Shown in pieces: positions 9,546 through 17,184 of a DNA stretch of 64,000 nucleotides. The DNA is from JAWKXU01 sp020446465 (GTDB taxonomy: Bacteria > Pseudomonadota > Alphaproteobacteria > Sphingomonadales > Sphingomonadaceae). Location of the stretch: assembly GCA_041396845.1 (NCBI GenBank), contig JAWKXU010000002.1, positions 62,001-126,000 of the forward strand. The letters are read 5' to 3'. The notes under the pieces are model-generated. The model did no database searches, had not been told where the DNA came from, and saw nothing but the letters and a program-made list of their open reading frames with translations. Position 1 is the first letter of the stretch; each line of letters opens with the position of its first letter. Both the position numbers and the translations under genes were made by a program.

Positions 9546-9563
9546 GATGACGTATATGTGACA
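9546..9563 (-). promoter_or_regulatory. Candidate Pho box (PhoB site) upstream of the porin
   Basis: On the minus strand, TGTCACA and CGTCATC form an imperfect direct repeat with an 11-bp period (7-bp units, 4-bp TATA spacer). This is the architecture of PhoB sites (CTGTCAT-N4-CTGTCAT). It lies about 60 bp before the porin ATG. The gene product, a phosphate-type porin, fits this control. The call rests on a single site. Confidence 0.5.
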
Positions 9564-9675
9564 CATTGCGTCAAAATTTTTGCAAGCGCATTCTCCCGCC
9601 CTGGCAATGGAAATGCAGGGACCAAGGGAAACCCAAGGATATGGTATGGCCGGAAAAACCGGTGCGCAGTTGGGG

Positions 9676-10032
9676 TCAGCGTTCCACCAGTTTGAGCAGC
9701 CGCCGTTCCAGCGGCGCAAGGACGCCGGGCAGATCATGCCCGCGCTTCAACACTTGCCCGGCCTCACCATACAGCGTCCACATACCTTGCCGCACTCGCA
9801 AGGCGGGGCGCTTTTCAATACGAACCTGCGGCCTTTCGGCAGAACGCCTGAACGCAGCGAAGCTCGCCAGATCTGTGGTGAAATCCATTGCATAGTCGCG
9901 CCATTGGCCAGCGGCGACCATGCGGCCATAAAGATCGAGAATGCGGGTCATTTCGGGCCTGTCGAAGCCCACTTGTGACGGCCTTTGCCCCGGAAATGCA
10001 ACAACTGTCGCGCTCCCGTGGCCCGCGACCAT
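9676..10032 (-). CDS. DUF2794 family protein
   Basis: This small basic protein of 118 residues matches the DUF2794 family of alphaproteobacteria, whose function is unknown. Visible features are a central ILDLYGRMVAAGQWRDYAMDF segment and a positively charged C-terminal half with several Arg pairs and the tail LERRLLKLVER. It has no signal peptide or membrane helix. Its ATG overlaps the cysE stop codon by one base (TGATG), so the two genes are probably translated together. Confidence 0.75.
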   Translation of the reverse strand: MVAGHGSATVVAFPGQRPSQVGFDRPEMTRILDLYGRMVAAGQWRDYAMDFTTDLASFAAFRRSAERPQVRIEKRPALRVRQGMWTLYGEAGQVLKRGHDLPGVLAPLERRLLKLVER

Positions 10033-10748
10033 CAGTTGCCGGCCTCCCCGACGCGGGCGCCGGTTGCATCGCCATCATCGTCATGCCCGTCGCGCGCCTT
10101 GCGCAATGCTTCCACTTCTGCGCGCAGTTCCGCCACTTCAGCGACAAGTTCTTCCAGACACTTGTTAGTCGGCTCGCATGGTTCATCACATGGCGTGCCA
10201 TAAGGCATGAACTCTTTCAGCCACACTTCTGCGGGAACCAGTGTCGAACGGGCCTTCAGCCCCACCATCGTTGCGCCTTCCGGCACATCGTCAGTCACAA
10301 TCGCATTGGCCCCCACCCGCGCCCGTTCGCCCACAGTGATGGGGCCGATGATCTGCGCGCCGGAACCGATGATGACATTGTTCTGCAAGGTCGGATGGCG
10401 TTTGCCGCCGATGCCATTCGTCGGGTTGGTGCCTCCCAGCGTGACACACTGGTAAATCGTCACATTGTCACCGATTTCGGCCGTTTCGCCGATGACCGAA
10501 AACCCGTGGTCAATGAAGAAGTGTTTCCCGATTTTGGCGCCGGGGTGAATGTCGATAGCCGTCAAGGCACGCGAAAGGTGGTTGACCAGACGCGCCAGCA
10601 GGTAAAGCCGCCCGCCATAAAGCCAGTGCGCCACCCGGTGCAGGCCAAGCGCCAGAACGCCGGGATAGAACAGCACTTCCCAGCGCGAACGCGGCGCAGG
10701 GTCACGCGCGCGAATGGAATCCAGATAGGCGATCAGACCGTTGAACAT
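10032..10748 (-). CDS. cysE: Serine O-acetyltransferase
   Basis: CysE transfers acetyl from acetyl-CoA to serine, giving O-acetylserine, the carbon acceptor for sulfide in cysteine synthesis. The 238-residue protein has a helical N-terminal part, then the left-handed beta-helix core with the DIHPGAKIG and FIDHGFSVIGETA active-site segments and GGKRHPTL. The C-terminal tail is unusual: it carries several Cys residues (PCDEPCEPTNKC) and a Glu-rich coiled coil at about 205-225. The sulfate-reduction operon at 45709-49641 supplies the sulfide. A translationally coupled DUF2794 gene follows. Confidence 0.93.
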   Translation of the reverse strand: MFNGLIAYLDSIRARDPAPRSRWEVLFYPGVLALGLHRVAHWLYGGRLYLLARLVNHLSRALTAIDIHPGAKIGKHFFIDHGFSVIGETAEIGDNVTIYQCVTLGGTNPTNGIGGKRHPTLQNNVIIGSGAQIIGPITVGERARVGANAIVTDDVPEGATMVGLKARSTLVPAEVWLKEFMPYGTPCDEPCEPTNKCLEELVAEVAELRAEVEALRKARDGHDDDGDATGARVGEAGN

Positions 10749-10778
10749 AACACCTGCGATTTTCGCACCGTTCTTGCA

Positions 10779-11405
10779 TCAAAGCAAGCGTGGCTGCGCA
10801 TTAGCGCCATCGCCGCCCCCTTGCAACGCAGCCAGCGCATCGCGCCAGATGGAAAGCGTTGGCGCCTGTTTCCGTTCGAGACTCAACCGATCAATCGTCG
10901 CGACAAGCCGTTCCACATCTGCATAACTGCGGCTCATCCGCGGCACGAGGTAACTTGCCGCCGTCTCACCCAGCGATAGCCCTCGCTGTTCGGCGTGGGC
11001 GTCAATCAAGGCTGCGATCGTTGCATCATCCGGCTCACCAATCGTCAGGTGAAGCGCAGCGCCCAGCCGTGACCGCAGATCGGGCAAGGCAATGCGCCAG
11101 TCCGGCTCACTGGCGACAAGCAACAGGGGAGTGCCTAGTTCCTGTGCGCGGTTCCAGCGGTGAAACAGTTCGGTTTCGTCCAGCGCCCCCGCATCGTCGA
11201 TGGCGTCGCCTTTGCCCGTTTCGACAAACCACCGGGCCAGCAGCGACTTGCCACTGCGCGGCGGGCCAGACAACAGCGCCGTGCGATAGGGCCAGGTCTC
11301 CGGGACACCGAGCGCTTCCAGAACGGGCAGGTTGCCGCTGCCGCTGACTATACGCAGAGGCCCCTTGCCTGGCCCCTCCCCCAAAGGCAGGGCAAATTGC
11401 ACCAT
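10779..11405 (-). CDS. hdaA: Hda-like regulator of DnaA (HdaA)
   Basis: This 208-residue AAA+ protein is related to the ATPase domain of DnaA and probably promotes hydrolysis of DnaA-ATP after replication starts. Starting at 11405, it opens with QFALPL at residues 3-8, a match to the beta-clamp-binding motif (QLxLPL) at the N-terminus of Hda proteins; this supports the start, since a longer frame would bury the motif. Walker A is GPPRSGKS at 47-54. The DEXX-like region (DDAG) is degenerate. The C-terminal segment with MSRSYADVERL is the usual AAA+ lid. It begins 4 bp after the DUF2066-like gene. Confidence 0.85.
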   Translation of the reverse strand: MVQFALPLGEGPGKGPLRIVSGSGNLPVLEALGVPETWPYRTALLSGPPRSGKSLLARWFVETGKGDAIDDAGALDETELFHRWNRAQELGTPLLLVASEPDWRIALPDLRSRLGAALHLTIGEPDDATIAALIDAHAEQRGLSLGETAASYLVPRMSRSYADVERLVATIDRLSLERKQAPTLSIWRDALAALQGGGDGANAQPRLL

Positions 11406-11409
11406 CGTA

Positions 11410-12681
11410 CTATCGGCTGATACGCAGCACAGAGCCGCCTTGCGCCACTTGCCAGCCGCGCGCGCGCAGGGCTGCTGCAAGACCATCAATGTCGCCAGCA
11501 TAGCTGACCGACATGATCGAGGTGCCACCAAGCGCGATACTGGTCGTCGCGGCACCACGCACGCCTGCAGTGCCGCGCACGGACGCCAGCGCCGAATCGA
11601 CCGCGCCTGCATCAGGGGTCGCAAACTGCACGGTGAAGCTGGTGACGACTTGCGGGATGACCGTCGTCGAATCCGGCATCGTCACCGCAGTTGCCGAATC
11701 GCCCGCGTTCTGCTTTTCGGCCTTGCGCGCCTGTTCCAGCAGTGCCTGAATGGCAGGGGCAATATCCACGCTGTCCAGGGCCAGAGTCGGGTCAGGCTTG
11801 AGCAAGCCATCACGCAATGCCCCGGTAAAGACGGTGTTCAATCTGTTGCGCGCCTTTTCCAGCATTGCAGGCAGGGCTTCATCGTCCTGCGCTGTCATCA
11901 TGAAGCTGGCAATCAGCCTGTTGTCCGGCCCATAACGTGCCGTGAACGTGCCTTTTACCGGACCTCCCGGCCATTGCCGTTCAAGATGGGCGATAGCGAA
12001 GATGACGTCAGCCGCCCCGAAATCATCGAGGATATTGCGCCACCATGTCCGGCTGCGGCGCCCTTCCTGCCCGAAAGTCAGCAGAAGCGAATCTGCGCCT
12101 GCGCCCGATGGGCGGACATAATCTATCGCACTGCCACCCGGCTGATATTCGGCCCATGTCCGTTGCCAGGCGTTGCGGATTTCATAGACAGTATGCACCC
12201 CGCCCGAATTGAGGACCGGCACGAGCAGCATCGGTGCAGAGCGCGATCTTTCCCCGTCACCACCCATGAACTGACTGGCCCGGCTACGATCGAAAATAAC
12301 CCCCAGGGTCGCGATATAGCGGCGATAGCCGATCTGTTCGCTATCGACGACAATCGCCGATACGATCGAATCAAGCTGACTGTCGCTGATCTTCGGGCCA
12401 CCCAGCCTGGCCCAGGCGGCACGCTGCGCTTCTTTCCAGCCTTCTTCGCGCGCTTCTTCGGCGCTTTTGGCAGTCACATCCACCTTGATACCGTGGATTT
12501 CGATATCAGTGGAGGTCGCAAGCGGGGCGATACCCCGTTCACCTGCAACCTGGGCAACGAGCACATCGCGCGCTGCGAATCCGGCAACCAGCGTCGCGCC
12601 CAACGCCACGCCAAGAAGCGCGGCCTTGTGCCGGGAAATACGCGAAGTCGCGGGGCGGAGAGTGCTGGCAATCGTATTCAT
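11410..12681 (-). CDS. DUF2066-like envelope protein
   Basis: This 423-residue protein has one N-terminal hydrophobic segment at about 20-42 (signal anchor or signal peptide) and then a soluble region. The part with AREEGWKEAQRAAW and the following YRRYIATLGVIFDR segment resembles DUF2066 proteins, which lie next to purM or hda in many proteobacteria. The C-terminal region, with MPDSTTVIPQVVTSFTV and a final GWQVAQGGSVLRISR, looks like a small alpha/beta fold similar to heavy-metal-associated domains, but no metal-binding CxxC is present. Function is unknown. It is divergent from purM and directly upstream of hdaA. Confidence 0.7.
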   Translation of the reverse strand: MNTIASTLRPATSRISRHKAALLGVALGATLVAGFAARDVLVAQVAGERGIAPLATSTDIEIHGIKVDVTAKSAEEAREEGWKEAQRAAWARLGGPKISDSQLDSIVSAIVVDSEQIGYRRYIATLGVIFDRSRASQFMGGDGERSRSAPMLLVPVLNSGGVHTVYEIRNAWQRTWAEYQPGGSAIDYVRPSGAGADSLLLTFGQEGRRSRTWWRNILDDFGAADVIFAIAHLERQWPGGPVKGTFTARYGPDNRLIASFMMTAQDDEALPAMLEKARNRLNTVFTGALRDGLLKPDPTLALDSVDIAPAIQALLEQARKAEKQNAGDSATAVTMPDSTTVIPQVVTSFTVQFATPDAGAVDSALASVRGTAGVRGAATTSIALGGTSIMSVSYAGDIDGLAAALRARGWQVAQGGSVLRISR

Positions 12682-12850
12682 GTCGAGATCAGGCGAGCCT
12701 TTTGCCCAAAGCTATCGCGAAAACCAAGCCGTAATCGCCGCTTTGCCGGTGACAGACGCCCGACTGCAACACCAGACGCAAGACGTAAAGCGGTGGGCAG
12801 CACGATAAACAGCGTTGCCCGTGCCCGGCGCGCCTATTAAGGCCCCCATC

Positions 12851-13963
12851 ATGTCAGACGACAAATCCACTTCGCAGCCCGCCTCCTACAGCTATGCCGA
12901 GGCAGGCGTTTCAATCGACGCCGGCAACGCGCTGGTGCGCGCCATCGGCCCTATGGTCAAAGCCACGGCCCGCCCCGGCGCGGATGCCGAACTGGGTGGT
13001 TTCGGCGGATTTTTCGACCCGCGCGCTGCCGGATATACCGATCCACTGCTGGTCGCCGCCAACGATGGCGTCGGTACGAAAGTCAAACTCGCCATCGACC
13101 ATGACCGGCATGATCGCATCGGCATTGATCTTGTGGCGATGTGTGTCAACGACCTTATCGTGCAAGGTGCAGAGCCGCTCTTTTTCCTCGACTATTTCGC
13201 AACAGGAAAGCTGGATAACGGCGTTGCCGAGCGCGTGGTTGCGGGCATAGCCGAAGGCTGCAAGATCGCGGGATGCGCGCTGATCGGTGGCGAAACCGCC
13301 GAAATGCCAGGCATGTATGCTCCGGGCGATTACGACCTTGCAGGCTTTTGCGTGGGCGCGGTGGAGCGCGGCGAACAGTTGACTGGTGACAAGGTGGCAG
13401 CGGGCGATGTGCTGCTCGGCCTCGCCTCATCGGGCGTCCATTCCAACGGCTATTCGCTTGTCAGGCGGCTGGCAGCTGACAAGGGCTGGAATCTCTCGCG
13501 CCCTGCCCTGTTCGATCAGGATCGCCTGTTGATCGACACCCTGATTGAACCGACCCGAATTTATGTGAAGAGCCTGCTGCCATTGATCCGCAAAGGGCGG
13601 ATTCATGCCCTTGCCCATATCACCGGCGGCGGCCTGCTGGAAAATATCCCGCGTGTCCTGCCCGCAGGGCTGCACGCGCATGTCGATGCCAATGCATGGC
13701 CGCAACCGCGCCTGATGGCGTTCCTGCAGGCGCAAGGGAATATCGAACCGGCGGAAATGGCCCGCACTTTCAACTGCGGCGTGGGCATGGTTCTGGCCGT
13801 GGCCGAATCGGATGTGGCCGCTGTCACTGCCGATCTTGAATCCGCGGGCGAAACGGTCATGCGGATTGGCGCCATTGCGGAGGGAACGCGCGGCTGCACT
13901 GTCAGCGGCTCCGCTGGCACATGGGCCGCACGCGAAGACTGGAGCGCAAGCCATGATGGGTAA
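12851..13963 (+). CDS. purM: Phosphoribosylformylglycinamidine cyclo-ligase (AIR synthetase)
   Basis: PurM closes the imidazole ring of FGAM using ATP, giving aminoimidazole ribotide. The 370-residue protein starts at 12851 (MSDDKST) and shows the family signatures SYAEAGVSIDAGN near residue 15, GGFGGFF, ANDGVGTKVKLA, the DYFATGKLD loop and GGETAEMPGMY. The distal HITGGGLLENIPRVLP segment is also present. The ribosome site is weak; an upstream ATG at 12815 would add 12 Pro-rich residues. It overlaps purN by 11 bases, so the two consecutive purine genes form one operon. Confidence 0.97.
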   Translation: MSDDKSTSQPASYSYAEAGVSIDAGNALVRAIGPMVKATARPGADAELGGFGGFFDPRAAGYTDPLLVAANDGVGTKVKLAIDHDRHDRIGIDLVAMCVNDLIVQGAEPLFFLDYFATGKLDNGVAERVVAGIAEGCKIAGCALIGGETAEMPGMYAPGDYDLAGFCVGAVERGEQLTGDKVAAGDVLLGLASSGVHSNGYSLVRRLAADKGWNLSRPALFDQDRLLIDTLIEPTRIYVKSLLPLIRKGRIHALAHITGGGLLENIPRVLPAGLHAHVDANAWPQPRLMAFLQAQGNIEPAEMARTFNCGVGMVLAVAESDVAAVTADLESAGETVMRIGAIAEGTRGCTVSGSAGTWAAREDWSASHDG

Positions 13964-14561
13964 ATCACGCGTCGGGGTGCTGATTTCAGGCACAGGCACG
14001 AACATGGCCGCCCTGCTTTATGCGGCAAAGGCGCCAGATTGCCCTTATGAAGTGGTGCTGGTGGCCAGCAACAACCCGGATGCGCCCGGCCTTGCACTGG
14101 CCAAGGGTGAGGGAATCGAAACTTTTGCCCACCCACACACCGATATGACGCGGGCCGCGCACGACGCCATGATGCACGAAGCGCTGATTCTGGCAGGCGC
14201 AGACTATGTCGCTCTGGCTGGCTTCATGCGCATTCTCACGCCCGAATTCGTGAACAAATGGCAAGGCCGGATGGTCAATATCCACCCCAGCCTGCTGCCG
14301 AAATACAAAGGGCTGCACACGCACGAACAGGCGCTGGCCAATGGTGACAGCCACGCGGGCTGTTCAGTCCACCTCGTCACTGCGGAACTGGATGCAGGCC
14401 CGGTTCTGGGTCAGACCCCGGTGGCGGTGCTGCCCGGAGACACGGCCGACAGCCTCGCCGCGCGGGTGCTGATTGCCGAGCACCAGCTCTATTCCCGCTG
14501 TCTGGCCGCATTGGTCAGCAGCGACCCTGATGTGGGCGGCGACGTTTCCATCGGCGCCTGA
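13953..14561 (+). CDS. purN: Phosphoribosylglycinamide formyltransferase
   Basis: PurN transfers formyl from 10-formyl-THF to glycinamide ribotide. The 202-residue protein has the GVLISGTGTNM phosphate loop near the N-terminus and the catalytic set in NIHPSLLP (Asn and His) and the later Asp of ELDAGPVLGQ. Two adjacent ATG codons at 13953 and 13956 lie inside the end of purM; either could be used. The gene converges with the MddA-like gene at 14579, leaving only 17 bp between them. Confidence 0.96.
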   Translation: MMGKSRVGVLISGTGTNMAALLYAAKAPDCPYEVVLVASNNPDAPGLALAKGEGIETFAHPHTDMTRAAHDAMMHEALILAGADYVALAGFMRILTPEFVNKWQGRMVNIHPSLLPKYKGLHTHEQALANGDSHAGCSVHLVTAELDAGPVLGQTPVAVLPGDTADSLAARVLIAEHQLYSRCLAALVSSDPDVGGDVSIGA

Positions 14562-14578
14562 GCGACCGACAATACTCC

Positions 14579-15319
14579 TTAATAGCGTGTCTTGCCCAGC
14601 CCCGGCAGGACCATGCCCACGTCCTTGCGGTATTGCCGATAATCATCGCCAAGGCTCGCCAGTAGATCGCGTTCCTCATGGCGGACACCAATGAGGATAT
14701 AGACAGTAAAGCCCGCCGCCAGCAGCACGTGGCTATATGTCATATCCGGTGTCGCCCAGATTCCCAGCAAGATACCGAAATAGATGGGATGGCGCACAAG
14801 CCGGTAGAAAAACGGCTTGCGGAAAACAGGCCCTGGCGCTGGCTTGCCACGTAAATGCCGCCACGCCTGGGCAAGTCCGAACAATTCGAAGTGATTGAGC
14901 AGGAATGTGGCCAGCAGAACCGTCGCCCAGCCAAGCCCGCTGAAAGTCCACATGACAAGCCGCAAGCCGGGCGCGTCAACAGTCCAGAGCGCACCGGCAA
15001 TCGGGTGCCAGAATGCAAACATCACCCAGAGAACCGCTGCCGTCGCAAGGCAATATATTGATCGTTCGATGGGCGGGGGCACAACGCGCGTCCATGCCGC
15101 CTTGAAGGCAGGTCGCGCCATGACGCTGTGCTGTATCCCGAACAACGCGATAAGGCCGAGATCAACAAGGACAGCCTGCAACAGCGGCCCCTCTATCCCT
15201 TTATCGACGTGAGTCGGCAGCATCGGCAGAGCGGCAACAAAACCGATGAGGTAAAGCAGCGCCACGAACATCAGCGCATAGCAAACGATTGAAACAAGCA
15301 TCAAAAGGGCGCGTGACAT
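14579..15319 (-). CDS. MddA-like thiol S-methyltransferase, integral membrane
   Basis: This 246-residue membrane protein has about six hydrophobic helices. Segments resemble MddA, which methylates methanethiol to dimethyl sulfide: GIQHSVMARPAFK at about 60-72, a pair of Pro residues before IERSIY, NHFELFGL, RHPIYFG and the final EERDLLASLG-Y-Y pattern. The C-terminal third is the isoprenylcysteine methyltransferase-like fold (NnrU/ICMT superfamily). The start at 15319 is preceded by AGGAAC; the frame extends 23 residues upstream without a ribosome site. Activity on methanethiol is inferred from family resemblance, and other thiols are possible. Confidence 0.7.
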   Translation of the reverse strand: MSRALLMLVSIVCYALMFVALLYLIGFVAALPMLPTHVDKGIEGPLLQAVLVDLGLIALFGIQHSVMARPAFKAAWTRVVPPPIERSIYCLATAAVLWVMFAFWHPIAGALWTVDAPGLRLVMWTFSGLGWATVLLATFLLNHFELFGLAQAWRHLRGKPAPGPVFRKPFFYRLVRHPIYFGILLGIWATPDMTYSHVLLAAGFTVYILIGVRHEERDLLASLGDDYRQYRKDVGMVLPGLGKTRY

Positions 15320-15410
15320 AGTTCCTGTCCTTCGATGGAACTGCGGCCCTGTTCTGGCGTGATGAAAACCACACCAGAACGCGATCATATCACAGACGCC
15401 CCTTTGTTGC

Positions 15411-15487
15411 CTAGTGTGGTGGATTTGAAATTCGCCTCATTGATCGGCTAGGTGGGAAGCGAATTTCAAATCTGTAAACCACACTGG
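15411..15487. repeat. CTAG-bounded hairpin, copy 1
   Basis: This 77-nt imperfect palindrome has outer arms CTAGTGTGGT / ACCACACTGG (one mismatch) and perfect 14-bp inner arms GATTTGAAATTCGC (15422-15435) and its complement (15459-15472). It lies 13 bp from a second, related hairpin. Both begin with CTAGTG and carry a TTGAA..TTCGC-like inner arm, so they look like two diverged copies of one intergenic repeat family. No gene is present in this 265-bp gap. Confidence 0.7.
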
Positions 15488-15500
15488 AATCATATAGTTG

Positions 15501-15576
15501 CTAGTGACCCTTTTGAATCTTAAGTTCGCTCCGCGCTTGCCGAATAGTGAGGCGAACTTCAGATTCGGGTCACTAG
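15501..15576. repeat. CTAG-bounded hairpin, copy 2
   Basis: This 76-nt palindrome has perfect 10-bp outer arms CTAGTGACCC / GGGTCACTAG and inner arms GAATCTTAAGTTCG (15515-15528) and CGAACTTCAGATTC (15553-15566), with one mismatch. It starts and ends on CTAG. It ends 9 bp from the stop codon of the YdcH-like gene and could also act as a strong RNA hairpin at that gene's 3' end. Confidence 0.7.
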
Positions 15577-15585
15577 GCGACGTTA

Positions 15586-15834
15586 TCAGCCACCCCTGGC
15601 GCCAGCGAGAATGCCGGAAATCTCGTCAACGAGCGCGAGCCGTTTCTTCTTCAGCCCTTCCGCATAGTCATCCGAGGTATTTTCAATTTCGGATTCGATG
15701 CGGTGAATCTCACCGTTCACCGCGTGATAGCGGTCAGAAAGCGTGACGAAGTGAGCATTTTCGAGCTTCAGCTTGCGCAGAAGTTCCCGATCCTGCGGAA
15801 ATTCATCGGCCAGCTCGTGCGGGATATTGGACAT
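15586..15834 (-). CDS. YdcH/DUF465 family small protein
   Basis: This 82-residue protein is of the DUF465 (YdcH) type: an N-terminal PHELADEFP segment, a Lys/Glu-rich helix with FVTLSDRYHAVNGEIHRIE, and a coiled-coil second half ending in LKKKRLALVDEI. The family forms short helical hairpins of unknown role. The ATG at 15834 has a good GAAGGAG site 5 bases upstream; a longer frame from 15870 would include that site in the coding region. It is downstream of ndk on the same strand but separated from it by a terminator. Confidence 0.8.
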   Translation of the reverse strand: MSNIPHELADEFPQDRELLRKLKLENAHFVTLSDRYHAVNGEIHRIESEIENTSDDYAEGLKKKRLALVDEISGILAGARGG

Positions 15835-15913
15835 GTATGCTCCTTCTTTCTGCCTGATATTCATAAGCATAGGCCCAGCAGCCGCACCCGAATTTGAGAT
15901 AGATCAAATAGAT

Positions 15914-15945
15914 AAAAAGAAAGGGCCACCCGACGGGCAGCCCTT
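15914..15945 (-). terminator. Rho-independent terminator of ndk
   Basis: On the minus strand a 12-bp stem (AAGGGCTGCCCG with CGGGTGGCCCTT, two G-U pairs) is followed by TCTTTTT. It begins 27 bases after the ndk stop codon and separates ndk from the YdcH-like gene. Confidence 0.85.
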
Positions 15946-15972
15946 CATTTTTGCCAAAAGGTCGCGCCGCGA

Positions 15973-16395
15973 TCAGCCGACGATTTCTTCCGGCTTGAAG
16001 AAGAAGTCGATCTCGATCTTTGCGTTTTCGTCGCTGTCCGAACCGTGGACAGAGTTGGCCTCGATCGATTCGGCAAAGGTTTTGCGGATCGTGCCTTCGG
16101 CTGCATCCGCAGGGTTGGTGGCCCCCATCACGTCACGGTTGCGCTTCACGGCATCTTCGCCTTCGAGAACCTGCACGACGACCGGGCCACTGGTCATGAA
16201 TTCGACCAGTTCGCCAAAGAAGGGGCGTTCCTTGTGCACAGCGTAAAAGCCTTCGGCCTGTTCGCGCGTCATCTTGATGCGCTTCGATGCAACGACGCGA
16301 AGCCCGGCTTCTTCCAGCATTTTGGTCACGCCACCAGTCAGGTTGCGGCGGGTGGCATCGGGCTTGATGATCGAAAAGGTGCGGGTAACCGCCAT
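15973..16395 (-). CDS. ndk: Nucleoside diphosphate kinase
   Basis: Ndk moves the gamma-phosphate from ATP to other nucleoside diphosphates through a phospho-histidine. The 140-residue length is exactly typical. It opens with RTFSIIKPDA, and the active-site His is in NSVHGSDS near residue 116. The ATG at 16395 is chosen because AAGGA lies 9 bases upstream and the family starts there; an alternative start 6 codons earlier lacks a ribosome site. It has its own terminator downstream, and the palindromic element separates it from holC upstream. Confidence 0.97.
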   Translation of the reverse strand: MAVTRTFSIIKPDATRRNLTGGVTKMLEEAGLRVVASKRIKMTREQAEGFYAVHKERPFFGELVEFMTSGPVVVQVLEGEDAVKRNRDVMGATNPADAAEGTIRKTFAESIEANSVHGSDSDENAKIEIDFFFKPEEIVG

Positions 16396-16526
16396 TGTTC
16401 TGTATCCTTGCAAACGAGTGTTTATTGAAGTCGGGCTGACTTGATTTCGCGCGCGCCCCTAGCCCGGATATTGTTGCACTGCAAGATGGCGCTGGCCGCG
16501 CCACGCACCGTGGTCAGGCGTCGGGC

Positions 16527-16701
16527 TAGGCGGCGTGGACAAATTCCATGCGAGCCACGGTTCGTGACCATTCGGGCGCTGGCAAGGCGCGAAGCTGCAG
16601 AAAGAGCGGGCCTCTTTCAAGGCGGAGCAACGCAGTCAGCGCCCGAATGGGCCGAACCCAACTGTGGGCCGGGGCCGCACGGAATTTGTCCACGCCGCCT
16701 A
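16527..16701. mobile_element. 175-bp palindromic MITE-like element
   Basis: The ends are a perfect 21-bp inverted repeat (16527-16547 and 16681-16701), written TA plus GGCGGCGTGGACAAATTCC. A second perfect 13-bp inverted repeat (CATTCGGGCGCTG, 16569-16581 and 16637-16649) and a small inner AAAGAG/CTCTTT stem lie inside. It encodes no protein of its own. A TA at both ends fits a TA target duplication, as made by IS630/Tc1-type transposases. Its right end coincides with the TAG stop codon of holC. It fills most of the 303-bp gap between holC and ndk. The mobile nature is inferred. Confidence 0.6.
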
Positions 16702-17136
16702 CGGCCCTTCACGCCATTTGCCGCCGTCCTGCTTCCAGAAACGGCGCTCTACCCCATCCCGTGCGCCCAGCATTTTCCAGCAGACCCGTGCGCCGTCTAT
16801 CGCGTTGTCGCCAAACAGCAGGAACACGCGATCAAACCCGTCCGCCTCATCGCGCCACAAGCCATCGGCCAGCGCAACATAACGCGCACCGTTGGCGGGT
16901 TGCATGGTCTGGGAAAGCAGCGTGGGCTGGCGCTCTTCATGCCCCTCGCCTGCACGGCCATGGGCAAGAAATGCCTCGGGCAGCTTTTCCCACAGCGCCT
17001 TGTCAATCCGGACCAGTTCATCCGCATTGGACGATACCACCAGCAACCTCTCCCCCGCCTGCCCGGTTGCCCGCGCCAGCAAGGGCACGACCAGTTCGGC
17101 GGGATCACGCGAGAGCTGGTAGAAATCGACGCGCAT
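16699..17136 (-). CDS. holC: DNA polymerase III subunit chi
   Basis: Chi links the clamp loader to single-strand DNA binding protein in the replisome. The 145-residue protein has the family pattern: an N-terminal VDFYQLSRDP, the ARATGQAGERLLVVS segment, LWEKLPEAFLAHG in the middle, and RVCWKMLGARDG-VERRFWKQD near the C-terminus. It starts 49 bp after pepA on the same strand, the usual pairing of these two genes. The stop codon TAG is formed by the last three bases of the palindromic element at 16527-16701; the protein end (EGP) looks normal, so the element does not seem to have cut it. Confidence 0.88.
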   Translation of the reverse strand: MRVDFYQLSRDPAELVVPLLARATGQAGERLLVVSSNADELVRIDKALWEKLPEAFLAHGRAGEGHEERQPTLLSQTMQPANGARYVALADGLWRDEADGFDRVFLLFGDNAIDGARVCWKMLGARDGVERRFWKQDGGKWREGP

Positions 17137-17184
17137 ATTTGTTTGCCTATCGCTTCGCTGCTTGAGGTGGGACCAGCCCAGCCG

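Noticed and set aside
11332..12840. Plus-strand open frame of 502 codons
   Set aside because: Antisense to the DUF2066-like gene; it has no ribosome site or domain and is best explained as a shadow frame.
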